Origin: Verrucomicrobiota bacterium JB022
Lineage (GTDB): Bacteria > Verrucomicrobiota > Verrucomicrobiia > Opitutales > Oceanipulchritudinaceae
Length of the DNA: 64,000 bases
Direction: 5' to 3'
Assembly (NCBI GenBank): GCA_030673845.1
Contig: JAUTCQ010000013.1
Coordinates: forward strand, 288,001 to 352,000
Under the pieces are notes generated by a model. That model was not told the origin of the DNA. It saw only the letters and a program-made list of their open reading frames with translations, and did not search any database. Made by a program: the position numbers and the translations under genes. Positions within the stretch are counted from its first letter, which is position 1; each line of letters opens with the position of its first letter. Shown one piece after another: positions 8,080 through 16,580 of the stretch.

Positions 8080-8288
8080 CGACGCCCTTCGCGAATAATA
8101 CTTTCCACTTCGCCCTCCCGCAGAAAGATCTGCTGTTGGGCGCGGTGGGAGCGAATGCGCTGAAGCGTCTCTTGCGGGGGACTTAACTCGGCCACGATTT
8201 GCTGGTCAAGCGTTCGCCCGCTCTTCGCCGCGCTTTGCTGCAGGCGGCGAAGTAGTTGATCCGGGAAGTTCTCGATCGTCAGCCTCAT
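8076..8288 (-). CDS. Antitoxin, FitA/VapB-like ribbon-helix-helix
   Basis: 70 residues starting MRLTIENFPDQLLRRLQQSA, a ribbon-helix-helix DNA-binding N-terminus of the Arc/FitA type, then a C-terminal arm (about 40-70) that would wrap the PIN toxin. The ATG at 8288 is used because it starts exactly at the RHH strand; the longer open frame runs antisense to nothing recognisable and into rimO. Antitoxins of this kind autoregulate their own promoter; no clear operator palindrome was identified in the 41 bases to rimO's stop. Confidence 0.8.
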   Translation of the reverse strand: MRLTIENFPDQLLRRLQQSAAKSGRTLDQQIVAELSPPQETLQRIRSHRAQQQIFLREGEVESIIREGRR

Positions 8289-8329
8289 GCTTCTAGAATG
8301 GGAATGCTTGGGCTGTTTGGCAAGCCGCT

Positions 8330-9703
8330 CTACCGCTTGGCGATGAGGTCGTAGCCGCGCCAGTCGGCGATCTCGATATCGGCAAAGGTGCCGACCGGGA
8401 TTTCGGGGTCGACGAACACCATGCCGTCGATGTCGGGGGCGTCCCACTCGGTGCGACCGTGGCCGGGCTTTTCGACCAGCACGCGGCGTTGGCGGCCGAC
8501 CATGCTCTGGTTGCGCTCTTCGGCCAGGCGCTGGAGCACGGCCATGGCGCGGCTGTAGCGGCTCTTCTTGGACGCGTGGTGGACCTGCGGGGCCAGCTTG
8601 TAGGCCTTGGTGCCCTCTTCGCGGGAGTATTGGAAGATGCCGGCGCGCTCGAACTTGAACTCTTCCATGAATTCGAGCAGCTCCTGGAAGTCTTCCTCCA
8701 GCTCGCCGGGGAAGCCGACGATGAAAGTGGTGCGGATGCCGATGTCGGGGATGCCCGCGCGCATGCGGCGGATGAGGTCGCGAATGTAATCACCGCTGGT
8801 CTCGCGCTTCATCGCGGTAAGCATGCGGTCGCTGATGTGTTGCAGCGGGATGTCGACATACTTGACCGTGTGGCGGCTCTCGGCGATGGCCTGGATCAGT
8901 TCGTCGCTCCAGTGGGCCGGGTGGGTGTAGAGCAGGCGGACCCAGAAGTCGCCTTCGATCTCGTCGAGCGCACGCACGAGGGTGGCGAGGCTTTCGCCGC
9001 GGGTGCTGTCGACCTTGCTGCGCGGGTTGGGACGCTCGTCGGTCCAGCGGTCCATGCCGAAATAGGTGGTGTCTTGCGAGATCAGGTTGATCTCCTTCAC
9101 CCCGCTGGCCACGAGTTGCTGGGCTTCGCGCACCACGCTCTCTTGGGAGCGGCTGCGGTGGCGACCGCGGATCTGCGGGATGATGCAGAAGGTGCAGGTG
9201 TGGTTGCAGCCCTCGGCGATCTTGATGTAGGCCGAGTGGGCGGGCGTGAGGCGGAAGCGCGGCGTATCGTAGTCCGGAATATAGACCGGGCGGGCGGTGA
9301 CGAGATTCTGGCCCTGTTCCTCGGGGCTCTCCTTGGTGTAGCCCAGCACGTCGCGCACGACCTTGGGCACATCCTTGAGCTGGTCGAGGCCGATGAAGGC
9401 GTCCACCTCGGGCATCAGGTTGGGCAGCTCCTTGCGGAAGCGCTGGCTGAGGCAGCCGGCCACGACGATCTTCTGGCGCTGGCGGCGGATGTCGGCCGCG
9501 CGGCTGTCGCTCGCCTCGTAGATGGCGTCAATGCTCTCGCGCTTGGCCATGTCGATAAACGAGCAGGTGTTGATGATCAACACGTCTGCATCGCCCGCAT
9601 CGTTGGTCATGGTCATGCCCTCCTGCTGGAGGTGCCCGATCATGATTTCCGAATCGATGAGGTTTTTTGCGCAACCCAAGGATACCAGTCCGACTTTCAC
9701 CAT
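8330..9703 (-). CDS. rimO: Ribosomal protein S12 methylthiotransferase RimO
   Basis: 457 residues with the full MTTase plan. The N-terminal UPF0004 domain has VSLGCAKNLIDSE and NTCSF cysteines. The radical-SAM core has CNHTCTFC, binding the second 4Fe-4S cluster. A C-terminal TRAM-like region follows (VLVEKPGHGRTEWDAPDIDG). The N-terminal sequence GCAKNLIDSE marks it as RimO rather than MiaB. It methylthiolates a conserved Asp of ribosomal protein S12. It is a stand-alone gene followed on the same strand by the toxin-antitoxin pair. Confidence 0.95.
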   Translation of the reverse strand: MVKVGLVSLGCAKNLIDSEIMIGHLQQEGMTMTNDAGDADVLIINTCSFIDMAKRESIDAIYEASDSRAADIRRQRQKIVVAGCLSQRFRKELPNLMPEVDAFIGLDQLKDVPKVVRDVLGYTKESPEEQGQNLVTARPVYIPDYDTPRFRLTPAHSAYIKIAEGCNHTCTFCIIPQIRGRHRSRSQESVVREAQQLVASGVKEINLISQDTTYFGMDRWTDERPNPRSKVDSTRGESLATLVRALDEIEGDFWVRLLYTHPAHWSDELIQAIAESRHTVKYVDIPLQHISDRMLTAMKRETSGDYIRDLIRRMRAGIPDIGIRTTFIVGFPGELEEDFQELLEFMEEFKFERAGIFQYSREEGTKAYKLAPQVHHASKKSRYSRAMAVLQRLAEERNQSMVGRQRRVLVEKPGHGRTEWDAPDIDGMVFVDPEIPVGTFADIEIADWRGYDLIAKR

Positions 9704-9801
9704 CGCTTGTGCTAATTCAGGATAGAAAAACGGTTGTATATGCTCCCGTTTCAGTTCGCCAGCGAGAAAAAAGCGCAGGGACGTGGCGTGAGGGTCTGGA
9801 A

Positions 9802-9838
9802 CCTTGAAAATTTAAAGACCGGCTTTAAATCTTCAAGG
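9802..9838. repeat. AT-rich palindrome upstream of rimO
   Basis: Arms ccttgaa-a-atttaaag (9802-9817) and ctttaaat-c-ttcaagg (9823-9838) pair at 15 of 16 positions around accgg. No T-tract follows on either strand, so it is a poor terminator. It lies about 100 bases upstream of rimO and may be an operator or a mobile-element end. Confidence 0.5.
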
Positions 9839-10064
9839 GTCTTTCGGATTCGGATGTGGTAGTGGACCTTCCTTGATCCGCCATTTTCTTCCCGAATCGT
9901 CTCAAACCGTGCGCGAAATTTTAACACGGAGGGCGTAGGCTGGATGCCGAAAGAAACCATTCTGGCGTGGAATCCGCCACCTGTTTGCGAGTTATGCACA
10001 TTTTCGCACACGATTTACAGGTGGCATGGGTACTGCACTAGAAGGGGCCTAACACAAAACCACT

Positions 10065-10187
10065 ATGCGTCACACATCCTCGATCCTGAACAGTTCCCTC
10101 CGCTTGCTGCACCTGGTGTGGCTTTTGGCGATTGGCTGCTTCCGCGCCATGGCCCCGGTGAGCTGCTCCCAGGTACAGAAGGCGTGA
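10065..10187 (+). CDS. Possible 40-residue hydrophobic small protein
   Basis: An ATG-to-TGA frame of 41 codons in an otherwise gene-free 670-base gap. It encodes a short basic start, a hydrophobic core (LLHLVWLLAIGCF) and a tail with one further Cys, so it could be a secreted or membrane peptide. No convincing ribosome-binding site sits at normal distance (a gaagggg lies about 18 bases upstream). A good terminator follows at 10289. The rest of 9704-10374 shows only the AT-rich palindrome. Confidence 0.25.
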   Translation: MRHTSSILNSSLRLLHLVWLLAIGCFRAMAPVSCSQVQKA

Positions 10188-10288
10188 ACCATACTGGAAA
10201 CACTATGATCGCCCGGGCAAAATGATGCCTGTTGCGGACGTGATTTCATGCGCTTTGCATGAGGTACATGGATGAAATGCACGACACA

Positions 10289-10312
10289 GGGCGCCATTCG
10301 AGCGCCCTTTTT
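10289..10312 (+). terminator. Rho-independent terminator
   Basis: Stem gggcgc / gcgccc (10289-10294 and 10302-10307) with loop cattcga, followed by five Ts. It ends a plus-strand transcript from the upstream gap, where the only candidate is the small ORF at 10065 or an unannotated small RNA. Confidence 0.7.
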
Positions 10313-10374
10313 ACTTTTAAACTGCCGTGCCTGTATGCGTGACATCCTTACCCGGGTGTGACACGCTGGCCCCC

Positions 10375-11862
10375 ATGGCATCGACTGAATCGGCGACGGA
10401 GCCGTCTGAATCGTTGAGAGCTCTCCAGGCTGCGCTACCCGAGTGCGTGCAGACCGCTCAGGCCGAGCGCTACCGCGCCTCGCTGGACAACCTGCGCCTT
10501 TCGCACTTGCCGGAGGCGGTCGTCATCCCGCGCGACGAGGAGGATGTCGCCACGGTGCTCAAGCTGGCTAACCGCATGCGCGTGCCGGTGACTGCGCGCG
10601 GCGCCGGCAGCTCCACCACGGGCTCCGCCACGCCGATCAAGGGCGGCTGGGTGCTCGATTTTGCCGGTTGGAAAAATTTGCACATCGACCGTGCCGCCCG
10701 CATGGCCTACGTCCAGCCGGGCGTAACGGTGGAGGAGCTCGATGCCGCCGCTCGCGCCGAAGGCCTCTTTTATCCGCCCGACCCCGGCTCGAAGAAGCAT
10801 GCCACCATCGGCGGTACGCTTGCCTGCAATGCCGGGGGCCTGCGCGGGGCCAAATACGGCGTCACCCGCGACTACGTCTACGCGCTGGAAGGCTTCCTGC
10901 CCACAGGGGAATTTGTGAAGTGGGGCGGCGACGTGAAAAAATACGTCAGCGGCTACAACATGCGCGACCTCTGGATCGGCAGCGAAGGCACGCTGGGTCT
11001 GATTACGGGGGCGGTGCTCAAGCTGTTGCCCGCCCCGGGTGCGGTGGCGACTTTCCTGGCCTCTTTCCCGGACGACGCGGCCGCGCTCAAGGTCGTGCGC
11101 ACAATGCTGGAAGAGGGCCACAACCCGAGCATCCTGGAGCTGATCGACCGCCAGACGAGCGAGTGCTTCCAGATCTGGGCCCAGCGCCCGGATCGCCCGG
11201 AGCACCTCTTCAAGCACCCCGTCATCAGCCGCTTCATCAGCCAGCCGGGCGCGTATCTGTTGATCGAACTCGACGGCCACCCGGCGGAGGTGGAGGAAGG
11301 CAAGACGCGCCTCGAAGCCCTTTTGCGCGACGAAACCCCGAGCTGGTACCGGGCCGATTCCGCCCAGGAGGCTGCCGCGCTGTGGCAAGTCCGCCGCGCC
11401 AGCAGCCAGAGCATGTTCCGCCTCGGCGACACCAAGCTCAACGAAGACGTGGTCGTGCCGCTGCGCTCCTATGAGGCGCTCTTTGCCTATACGCTGGAGT
11501 TGCGCGACCGGATCGGCCTTGGCACGCCTACCTTTGGCCACGCCGCCGACGGCAACTTCCACGTGCACATCATGTATAACCGGGGAGATGCCGAGCAGGC
11601 GCTGCGGGCGGAGAAGGGCATCCACGAGTTGATGGCCAAGGTGGTGGAGCTGGGCGGCGTCATCACCGGCGAGCACGGGGTCGGCCTGGCCAAGTCGCCC
11701 TTCCTGGAGCTGCAGCACAGCCCGGCCGAGATCCGCGCGATGCGGGCGATCAAAAAGGCGCTCGACCCCTACGACATCATGAACCCCGGCAAGATGTGGG
11801 AGCCCTTCAAGGTCTGGGAACACCCGCGCGAAGAAGTCGACCTCCCCTGGGACCACAAGTAG
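10375..11862 (+). CDS. FAD-linked oxidase, glycolate/D-lactate dehydrogenase (GlcD) type
   Basis: 495 residues. The FAD_binding_4 (PCMH) domain spans about 40-220, with ARGAGSSTTGSATP and GGTLACNAGGLRGAKYG around the pyrophosphate. The FAD-oxidase C-terminal domain has HAADGNFHVHIMYNR and ends GEHGVGLAK...DIMNPGKMW, the typical GlcD/D-LDH tail. It oxidises a 2-hydroxy acid, probably D-lactate or glycolate. No GlcE or GlcF subunit lies next to it, which favours a single-subunit D-lactate-dehydrogenase type. The ATG at 10375 was chosen over an upstream start as family N-termini begin about there. The methyltransferase gene follows two bases after the stop. Confidence 0.88.
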   Translation: MASTESATEPSESLRALQAALPECVQTAQAERYRASLDNLRLSHLPEAVVIPRDEEDVATVLKLANRMRVPVTARGAGSSTTGSATPIKGGWVLDFAGWKNLHIDRAARMAYVQPGVTVEELDAAARAEGLFYPPDPGSKKHATIGGTLACNAGGLRGAKYGVTRDYVYALEGFLPTGEFVKWGGDVKKYVSGYNMRDLWIGSEGTLGLITGAVLKLLPAPGAVATFLASFPDDAAALKVVRTMLEEGHNPSILELIDRQTSECFQIWAQRPDRPEHLFKHPVISRFISQPGAYLLIELDGHPAEVEEGKTRLEALLRDETPSWYRADSAQEAAALWQVRRASSQSMFRLGDTKLNEDVVVPLRSYEALFAYTLELRDRIGLGTPTFGHAADGNFHVHIMYNRGDAEQALRAEKGIHELMAKVVELGGVITGEHGVGLAKSPFLELQHSPAEIRAMRAIKKALDPYDIMNPGKMWEPFKVWEHPREEVDLPWDHK

Positions 11863-11864
11863 GC

Positions 11865-13043
11865 ATGCGTTTCGACCCCGCTCCCGTTTTCCCGCTGCTG
11901 CCCTATGCGGACATGCCGTACGTGCGCACGCACGAGCGGCGCTATGCCGAAACGCTGCCGCAAGTGCCGACGGATGGGCAGCGCATCCTGGAGCTGGGCG
12001 CGAACTGGCCGTATACCTTTGCCAACCTGCTGCGTGCTCGCCAGCCGGGCGTCGACGTGGTGCTGGCCGAGAATCGCGAAGAAAGCCTGGGCCGCCTGCG
12101 TGGCCGTCCGGGCTCCCAGCCGCGCACCTTACCCGCGATCGACGGCTATTGCGGGGAGCAACCTGCGCAGGCGCATTACTTCAACTGCGAGCTGGAGCGC
12201 TGGCCCTTCGCCGACGCCACCTTCGACGGCATCGTGTGCCTGGAGCTGCTGGAGCACTTGCTGGTCGATCCGTTTTTCCTCTGCTGCGAGGCGTCCCGTG
12301 TGCTGCGCCCCGGTGGTTGGTTTGTGCTGACGACGCCCAACATCGCCTCGCTCGAAGGTGTCGCCCGTCTGCTTCACGGTGCGAGCCCCTACCTCTACGG
12401 CCCTTATTCGGGACACGGCCCCTACGGTCGCCACAGCCGGGAATACACGCCCGATGAGGTGAAACGGCTGGGGGAAGCTGCGCACTTCGACACCATCTCG
12501 CTCGACACGTTCAGCCCTTATCCGTCGGAGCCCCGGCCCTCGTGGGTCGAGCAGGTGTTGCATACGGTGGGCGACGATCCGGCCCGGCGCGGCCAAGCCA
12601 TCTGCTGGGTCGGTCGGCGGCGGGAAGAGACTCTGCCGCAGTTCCCCGCCCCGCCGGAGGGTTTGTTCGACTACGACCCCTCCGCCTTCAATTTCCACGC
12701 TGAGTTGACGACCGACGCCCTCCGCCTGAAGACGGGCGAAGCGTCAACGGTCGAGGTGCGCTACCAAAACGTCGGGTCGCAACCCTGGCCTGCGCAGGAG
12801 TCGCGGGCAGTGCTCAGCCTGCTCGACGCCTACGGCAGCCCTTTGAGCCTCTACCATGTCGACCAGCCGCTCGACCACCCGGTGCAGCCCGGCGAAACCC
12901 TCGCGCTACGCCTGTCGCTGCCCGCCCCCGCTCAAGCTGGCGATTACCTCGTGCGGGCCGACCTGATTCTCCCCGGCACCTGGCTCGGCCACACGGTCAA
13001 CCCCCGCAACACTACCGCCTGGGCTCGGTTGCGGGTGGAGTAG
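11865..13043 (+). CDS. SAM-dependent methyltransferase with C-terminal Ig-like domain
   Basis: 392 residues. The N-terminal class I methyltransferase (about 10-250) has motif I as ILELGANWPYTF, lacking the usual G-x-G, then acidic VVLAEN and VCLELLEHLLVDPF...VLRPGGWFVLTTPN, as in Methyltransf_11/23 enzymes of glycan biosynthesis. The C-terminal ~110 residues (EVRYQNVGSQPWPAQ, GDYLVRADLI) look like a beta-sandwich of the NBR1-Ig or Wzt-C kind. It may methylate or recognise a polysaccharide end, though that is inference. It starts two bases after the GlcD-type gene and is probably cotranscribed with it. Confidence 0.75.
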   Translation: MRFDPAPVFPLLPYADMPYVRTHERRYAETLPQVPTDGQRILELGANWPYTFANLLRARQPGVDVVLAENREESLGRLRGRPGSQPRTLPAIDGYCGEQPAQAHYFNCELERWPFADATFDGIVCLELLEHLLVDPFFLCCEASRVLRPGGWFVLTTPNIASLEGVARLLHGASPYLYGPYSGHGPYGRHSREYTPDEVKRLGEAAHFDTISLDTFSPYPSEPRPSWVEQVLHTVGDDPARRGQAICWVGRRREETLPQFPAPPEGLFDYDPSAFNFHAELTTDALRLKTGEASTVEVRYQNVGSQPWPAQESRAVLSLLDAYGSPLSLYHVDQPLDHPVQPGETLALRLSLPAPAQAGDYLVRADLILPGTWLGHTVNPRNTTAWARLRVE

Positions 13044-13050
13044 GGGGTGG

Positions 13051-13224
13051 CTATTCTTTGCTGTTGTAATCGCCCGGGAGGAAGTCACATAGGGGTTCAT
13101 CCATCTCGGCCAACAACTCTTTCAACCGGCTCGGCGAGTAGTCAAAACTGCCGTCGGCGGCCTCCGGGAATATAGGCAACGCTTCTGCAGGTGTTTTGGG
13201 AAATTCATCTGGTCGCGTATGCAC
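13051..13224 (-). CDS. Possible 57-residue small protein or gene remnant
   Basis: A minus-strand frame from a GTG at 13224 (a stop lies two codons upstream) to a TAG at 13051. It encodes an acidic peptide containing FPKTPAEALPIFPEAADG and ending LCDFLPGDYNSKE. Its composition looks protein-like, but no family is recognised and the GTG start is weak. It may be the 3' remnant of a decayed gene. Confidence 0.3.
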   Translation of the reverse strand: MHTRPDEFPKTPAEALPIFPEAADGSFDYSPSRLKELLAEMDEPLCDFLPGDYNSKE

Positions 13225-13354
13225 TGGTCAAGGGTACGCAAATCTACCTGTTCCAGTCAATCTCGCTGCAGTATTAGCTCTCGCGCTACATATTAGCAGC
13301 AGCTCTGGCAGTTCGGGATTTGCTCTTGTGCGGAAATCGCCTAAGTTGGCCGCA

Positions 13355-15403
13355 ATGGCTGGGGAAAAAAACGTCGAAAAATTCGATGTGCTCGTTCTGG
13401 GCGCAGGCTTCGCGGGCGTGAATTGCGCCAAGGAACTGGGTAAATACGCCCGCAAGCATCCCGACTTCAAAGTCGCGCTGGTGGCGGCGGAGAATTACAT
13501 GGTGTTTCAGCCCATGTTGCCCGAGGTGGCGTCGGCGTCGATCTCGCCCCGGCACGTAATCAGCCCGGTGCGGCAGCTCTGCCCCCACGTCACCGTCTTC
13601 AAGGGGACGGTGCGCGACGTAGACGAAAAGGGCAAAGTGGTGCACGTCAACGCCGGCGACTTCACGCCCGATGTGCACCTGCAGTTCGACCAGCTGGTGA
13701 TCGCCCTCGGGGCCACGATCGACCTCAGCCGCGTGCCCGGCATGAGCGAGCACTCGCTGCTGATGCAAAACGTGGGTGACGCCATGAAGCTGCGCACACA
13801 CATCATCAGCCGCTTTGAGGAGGCCAACCTCGTGACGGATCCCGCGACCAAGCGGCGCCTGCTGCGCTTTGTGGTGGTTGGCGGCGGCTACTCCGGGGTC
13901 GAGACCGCTGGCGAAATCGAAGACATGATGCGCAGCATGGTGCGCTATTACGAGTACATCACGCCCGAAGACTATGAGGTGGTGCTGGTGCACTCCCGCG
14001 ACCACCTGCTGCCGACGCTGACGAGCAAGCTGGGCGACTATTGCCAGCGCGCGCTCGAAAAACGGGGCCTGCGCATCATCCTCAACCAGCGCGTAAAGGC
14101 CGTCACCTCCAAGACGGTCATCCTCGACAACGGGGAAGTCATCAACGCCACCACCATCATTTCCACCATCGGCAACTCGCCCCACCCGCACGTGCTCAAG
14201 CTGGGGCGCGAGCTGAATCTGGACGTCGACCACGGACGCCTGAAGGCCGACCGCACCGCGCGCGTGCCTCAAGTCGATTGGCTCTGGGCGGCGGGGGACT
14301 GCGCGGCCATCCCGCTGAAAAATGGAGAAATGAGCCCGCCGACGGCCCAGTTTGCCCAACGCCAGGGCACGCTGGTGGCCAAAAACATTGTCGCGCTGCA
14401 GGAAAAGCGCGAGCCGAAGACCTTCGACTTTGCCGGCCTCGGCGAGCTGGCGGCTATCGGCCACCGTAGCGCCGTGGGTGACGTCATGGGCATCAAGATC
14501 TCCGGCTTCATCGCCTGGTGGATTTGGCGGACGGTCTACCTGAGCAAGCTGCCCGGCTTCCAGAAAAAGCTGCGCGTGATGATCGACTGGTCGTTCGACC
14601 TCTTCTTCCCGCGCGACATCAACATGCTCAGCCCGCAGTATTCCAAGCTGCTCAAGACCATCCACCTCGAGCCGGGCGACGTGCTCTTTTACAAGGACGA
14701 GCCCGCCTTCTCCCTCTACTTCGTCCAGCGTGGCGAGATGGAGCTGAAGGAGGGCGACCACGTGATCAAGACCGTGCCCGAGGGCGACTATTTTGGCGAA
14801 GCGGCCCTGCTCAGCAACCGCATCTGGCGGTATACGGCCACGGCCAAGACGGCGACCAACCTAGTGGCGCTCGGGGCCAAGGAATTTTACGCCATCACCG
14901 CCGGCAGCGACGCCCTGCGCCGCATGTTCCAACGCTCGGCCCAAGCCTACCTGCGGCACGACGAAGTGGAGGCCCTGCGCAGCCGCCTCGGCCAGGAAAC
15001 GCTCCGCAAGCAGGCCCGCGAGGTGATGAATACCAAGATCGACGGTCTCAAACCCGCCATGACCTTGCGGCAAACGATGGAATTCCTCCGCGACCACCGC
15101 CACGGCTCTTATCCGGTGCTGGAGGAGGGCGGCAAGCTGGTCGGTGTGCTCAAGCGCGACGACGTGTTCGACTACCTCAAGGCCGGTGGCAGCCCCGACG
15201 CCTTTATCACCGAGCTATCGTTCAGTCAGCTCCCCACCGCCTCGGCCGAGACCCCCGTCTCCGACCTCGTGGAAATCCTCCTGCGCTCCGGCCGCAACAA
15301 GCTGATCATTGTAGACGAAGAGCGCCGCCTCCAAGGCATCGTCACCCTGCTCGACCTAGTCGCCGGCGTCGCCGTCCACCAGAACGCAGCGGAGATGAGT
15401 TGA
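13355..15403 (+). CDS. Type II NADH dehydrogenase fused to cNMP-binding and CBS domains
   Basis: 682 residues. NDH-2 core (about 5-425): FAD motif VLVLGAGFAGVNCAKEL, NAD motif VVVGGGYSGVETAGEI, GDCAAIP near the second FAD contact, then a membrane-associated tail (GFIAWWIWRTVYL). A cyclic-nucleotide-binding fold follows (about 430-545: LEPGDVLFYKDEPAFSLYFVQRG...PEGDYFGEAALL), then two CBS motifs (about 565-682). NDH-2 passes electrons from NADH to quinone without pumping protons. The added domains suggest control by a nucleotide or energy charge. An ATG at 13355 starts the conserved core; the open frame upstream has no domain. Confidence 0.9.
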   Translation: MAGEKNVEKFDVLVLGAGFAGVNCAKELGKYARKHPDFKVALVAAENYMVFQPMLPEVASASISPRHVISPVRQLCPHVTVFKGTVRDVDEKGKVVHVNAGDFTPDVHLQFDQLVIALGATIDLSRVPGMSEHSLLMQNVGDAMKLRTHIISRFEEANLVTDPATKRRLLRFVVVGGGYSGVETAGEIEDMMRSMVRYYEYITPEDYEVVLVHSRDHLLPTLTSKLGDYCQRALEKRGLRIILNQRVKAVTSKTVILDNGEVINATTIISTIGNSPHPHVLKLGRELNLDVDHGRLKADRTARVPQVDWLWAAGDCAAIPLKNGEMSPPTAQFAQRQGTLVAKNIVALQEKREPKTFDFAGLGELAAIGHRSAVGDVMGIKISGFIAWWIWRTVYLSKLPGFQKKLRVMIDWSFDLFFPRDINMLSPQYSKLLKTIHLEPGDVLFYKDEPAFSLYFVQRGEMELKEGDHVIKTVPEGDYFGEAALLSNRIWRYTATAKTATNLVALGAKEFYAITAGSDALRRMFQRSAQAYLRHDEVEALRSRLGQETLRKQAREVMNTKIDGLKPAMTLRQTMEFLRDHRHGSYPVLEEGGKLVGVLKRDDVFDYLKAGGSPDAFITELSFSQLPTASAETPVSDLVEILLRSGRNKLIIVDEERRLQGIVTLLDLVAGVAVHQNAAEMS

Positions 15404-15501
15404 GGGAGGGGCGGGGTTTCAGTTAATGGTGAGGTGTTACTTGGGAAGCGGGTAAAGTGTCAGGTCATTTATTCGATGCTTAGTCCAAATACTTCGCTGG
15501 T

Positions 15502-16476
15502 ATGAAGGCTGGAGAAAAAGTAAAAACTCAAAAGATCATACAAAAAGTTGAGCAGGGCTCGTTTGATGAAAACGATGTCGACAATATTCTGATGAAGTTG
15601 AGGGATTATGCGCAAAGAAGGCGGGATTCTGTATTTGTCGAAATAGCGGATTTTGTGGCGCATTCAAAGACGAGGAATAGAGGAATTTCAGTCGACGTGA
15701 TGAAGACGATGTATCTGAACGTCAAATTCTTATCTGAATATAAGTTTAAAGGTAGGTTGTTGGATATGTCATCACCTTTTCCGCGCTGGATATTCGATTT
15801 TATGAAACTCCAGTTAGATAGGCCGTTTGCCATTGATTTGGAGGGAGAGTTCGGTGTAAAGCTTTCTAAGTTAAGAACAGACTTATGCCAAGCGTTTACG
15901 ATCAATGGCGATGATGCCAAACTCAAGTCGGGTAGAATCCCAAGTCATGTGTATCCTGCGGTTACCAGGTTGTTGAGTTTTATTGATGGTCGTGCCGCTT
16001 ACTCGCAAGATGCGCTAAAGACCGAGTTTATGCGAATTTTGCGTGAATGCAACATGCAACTAAATGGTGATCTTTTCGAGGAGCAATTCGATAGGATTAC
16101 ACTTTGCGTTTTATTGCTGATACATAATGCAAATGTTGAGTATGGTGGATATAGGCATGGAATCTGTAAAATGTATGCGAAACCCCAAAGCATTTGGGGT
16201 TATGTCGACCCCAGGGGAAGCGTCGTTTATGAAGGAGATTTTGGGTGTCTCGGAATCTCAGCGGAGACTGCCGTCAACTTTGGAGGGCAAGATAGAGTCT
16301 TCATACACGGGCTGATGGAGTCCAATCTCGACCCGAAAGACTACTGTGATCCATCCCTTTTTCTACAAGAGGTATACAAATCTGAAGATCATCAAGTTAA
16401 ACTAAATCTGAAGTTAGATTTATCTCATGAGTTGATGATAAATGCAGATTTTCGCCTCGTTCCTATTGGAAGCTAA
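15502..16476 (+). CDS. Orphan hypothetical protein, AT-rich, probably acquired
   Basis: 324 residues, no family recognised. The base composition differs sharply from neighbours: the 60 bases from 15721 contain 18 G/C by hand count, in a window where most genes exceed 60% G+C, and codons are A/T-ending. The protein is soluble, with no signal peptide or TM segment. It has a Lys/Arg-rich helical N-terminus (to about 60) and a C-terminal half with aromatic beta-like stretches (SIWGYVDPRGSVVYEGDFG). It stands alone between NDH-2 and the terminator of an opposite-strand unit. Likely horizontally acquired; it could be a defence, toxin or regulatory gene, but nothing proves that. Confidence 0.75.
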   Translation: MKAGEKVKTQKIIQKVEQGSFDENDVDNILMKLRDYAQRRRDSVFVEIADFVAHSKTRNRGISVDVMKTMYLNVKFLSEYKFKGRLLDMSSPFPRWIFDFMKLQLDRPFAIDLEGEFGVKLSKLRTDLCQAFTINGDDAKLKSGRIPSHVYPAVTRLLSFIDGRAAYSQDALKTEFMRILRECNMQLNGDLFEEQFDRITLCVLLLIHNANVEYGGYRHGICKMYAKPQSIWGYVDPRGSVVYEGDFGCLGISAETAVNFGGQDRVFIHGLMESNLDPKDYCDPSLFLQEVYKSEDHQVKLNLKLDLSHELMINADFRLVPIGS

Positions 16477-16512
16477 TGGCCACCAGCTGCTAGTTAGTTT
16501 GAGTTCGAGATT

Positions 16513-16545
16513 CAAAAAAAACAGGCCGCATGTGCTGCGGCCTGT
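16513..16545 (-). terminator. Rho-independent terminator of the PEP-CTERM/RG-lyase unit
   Basis: Perfect stem acaggccgca / tgcggcctgt with loop tgtgc (16521-16545). On the minus strand it is followed by eight Ts. It lies 36 bases past the stop of the minus-strand PEP-CTERM gene. Confidence 0.9.
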
Positions 16546-16580
16546 GGAGGTGAATCGTATAACGTCCTGTGCGTGCTAGC

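Noticed and set aside
9751-10011. An 86-codon minus-strand frame upstream of rimO
   Set aside because: It crosses the AT-rich palindrome and has no recognisable domain, and its stop lies only 48 bases from the rimO start where promoter sequence is expected.
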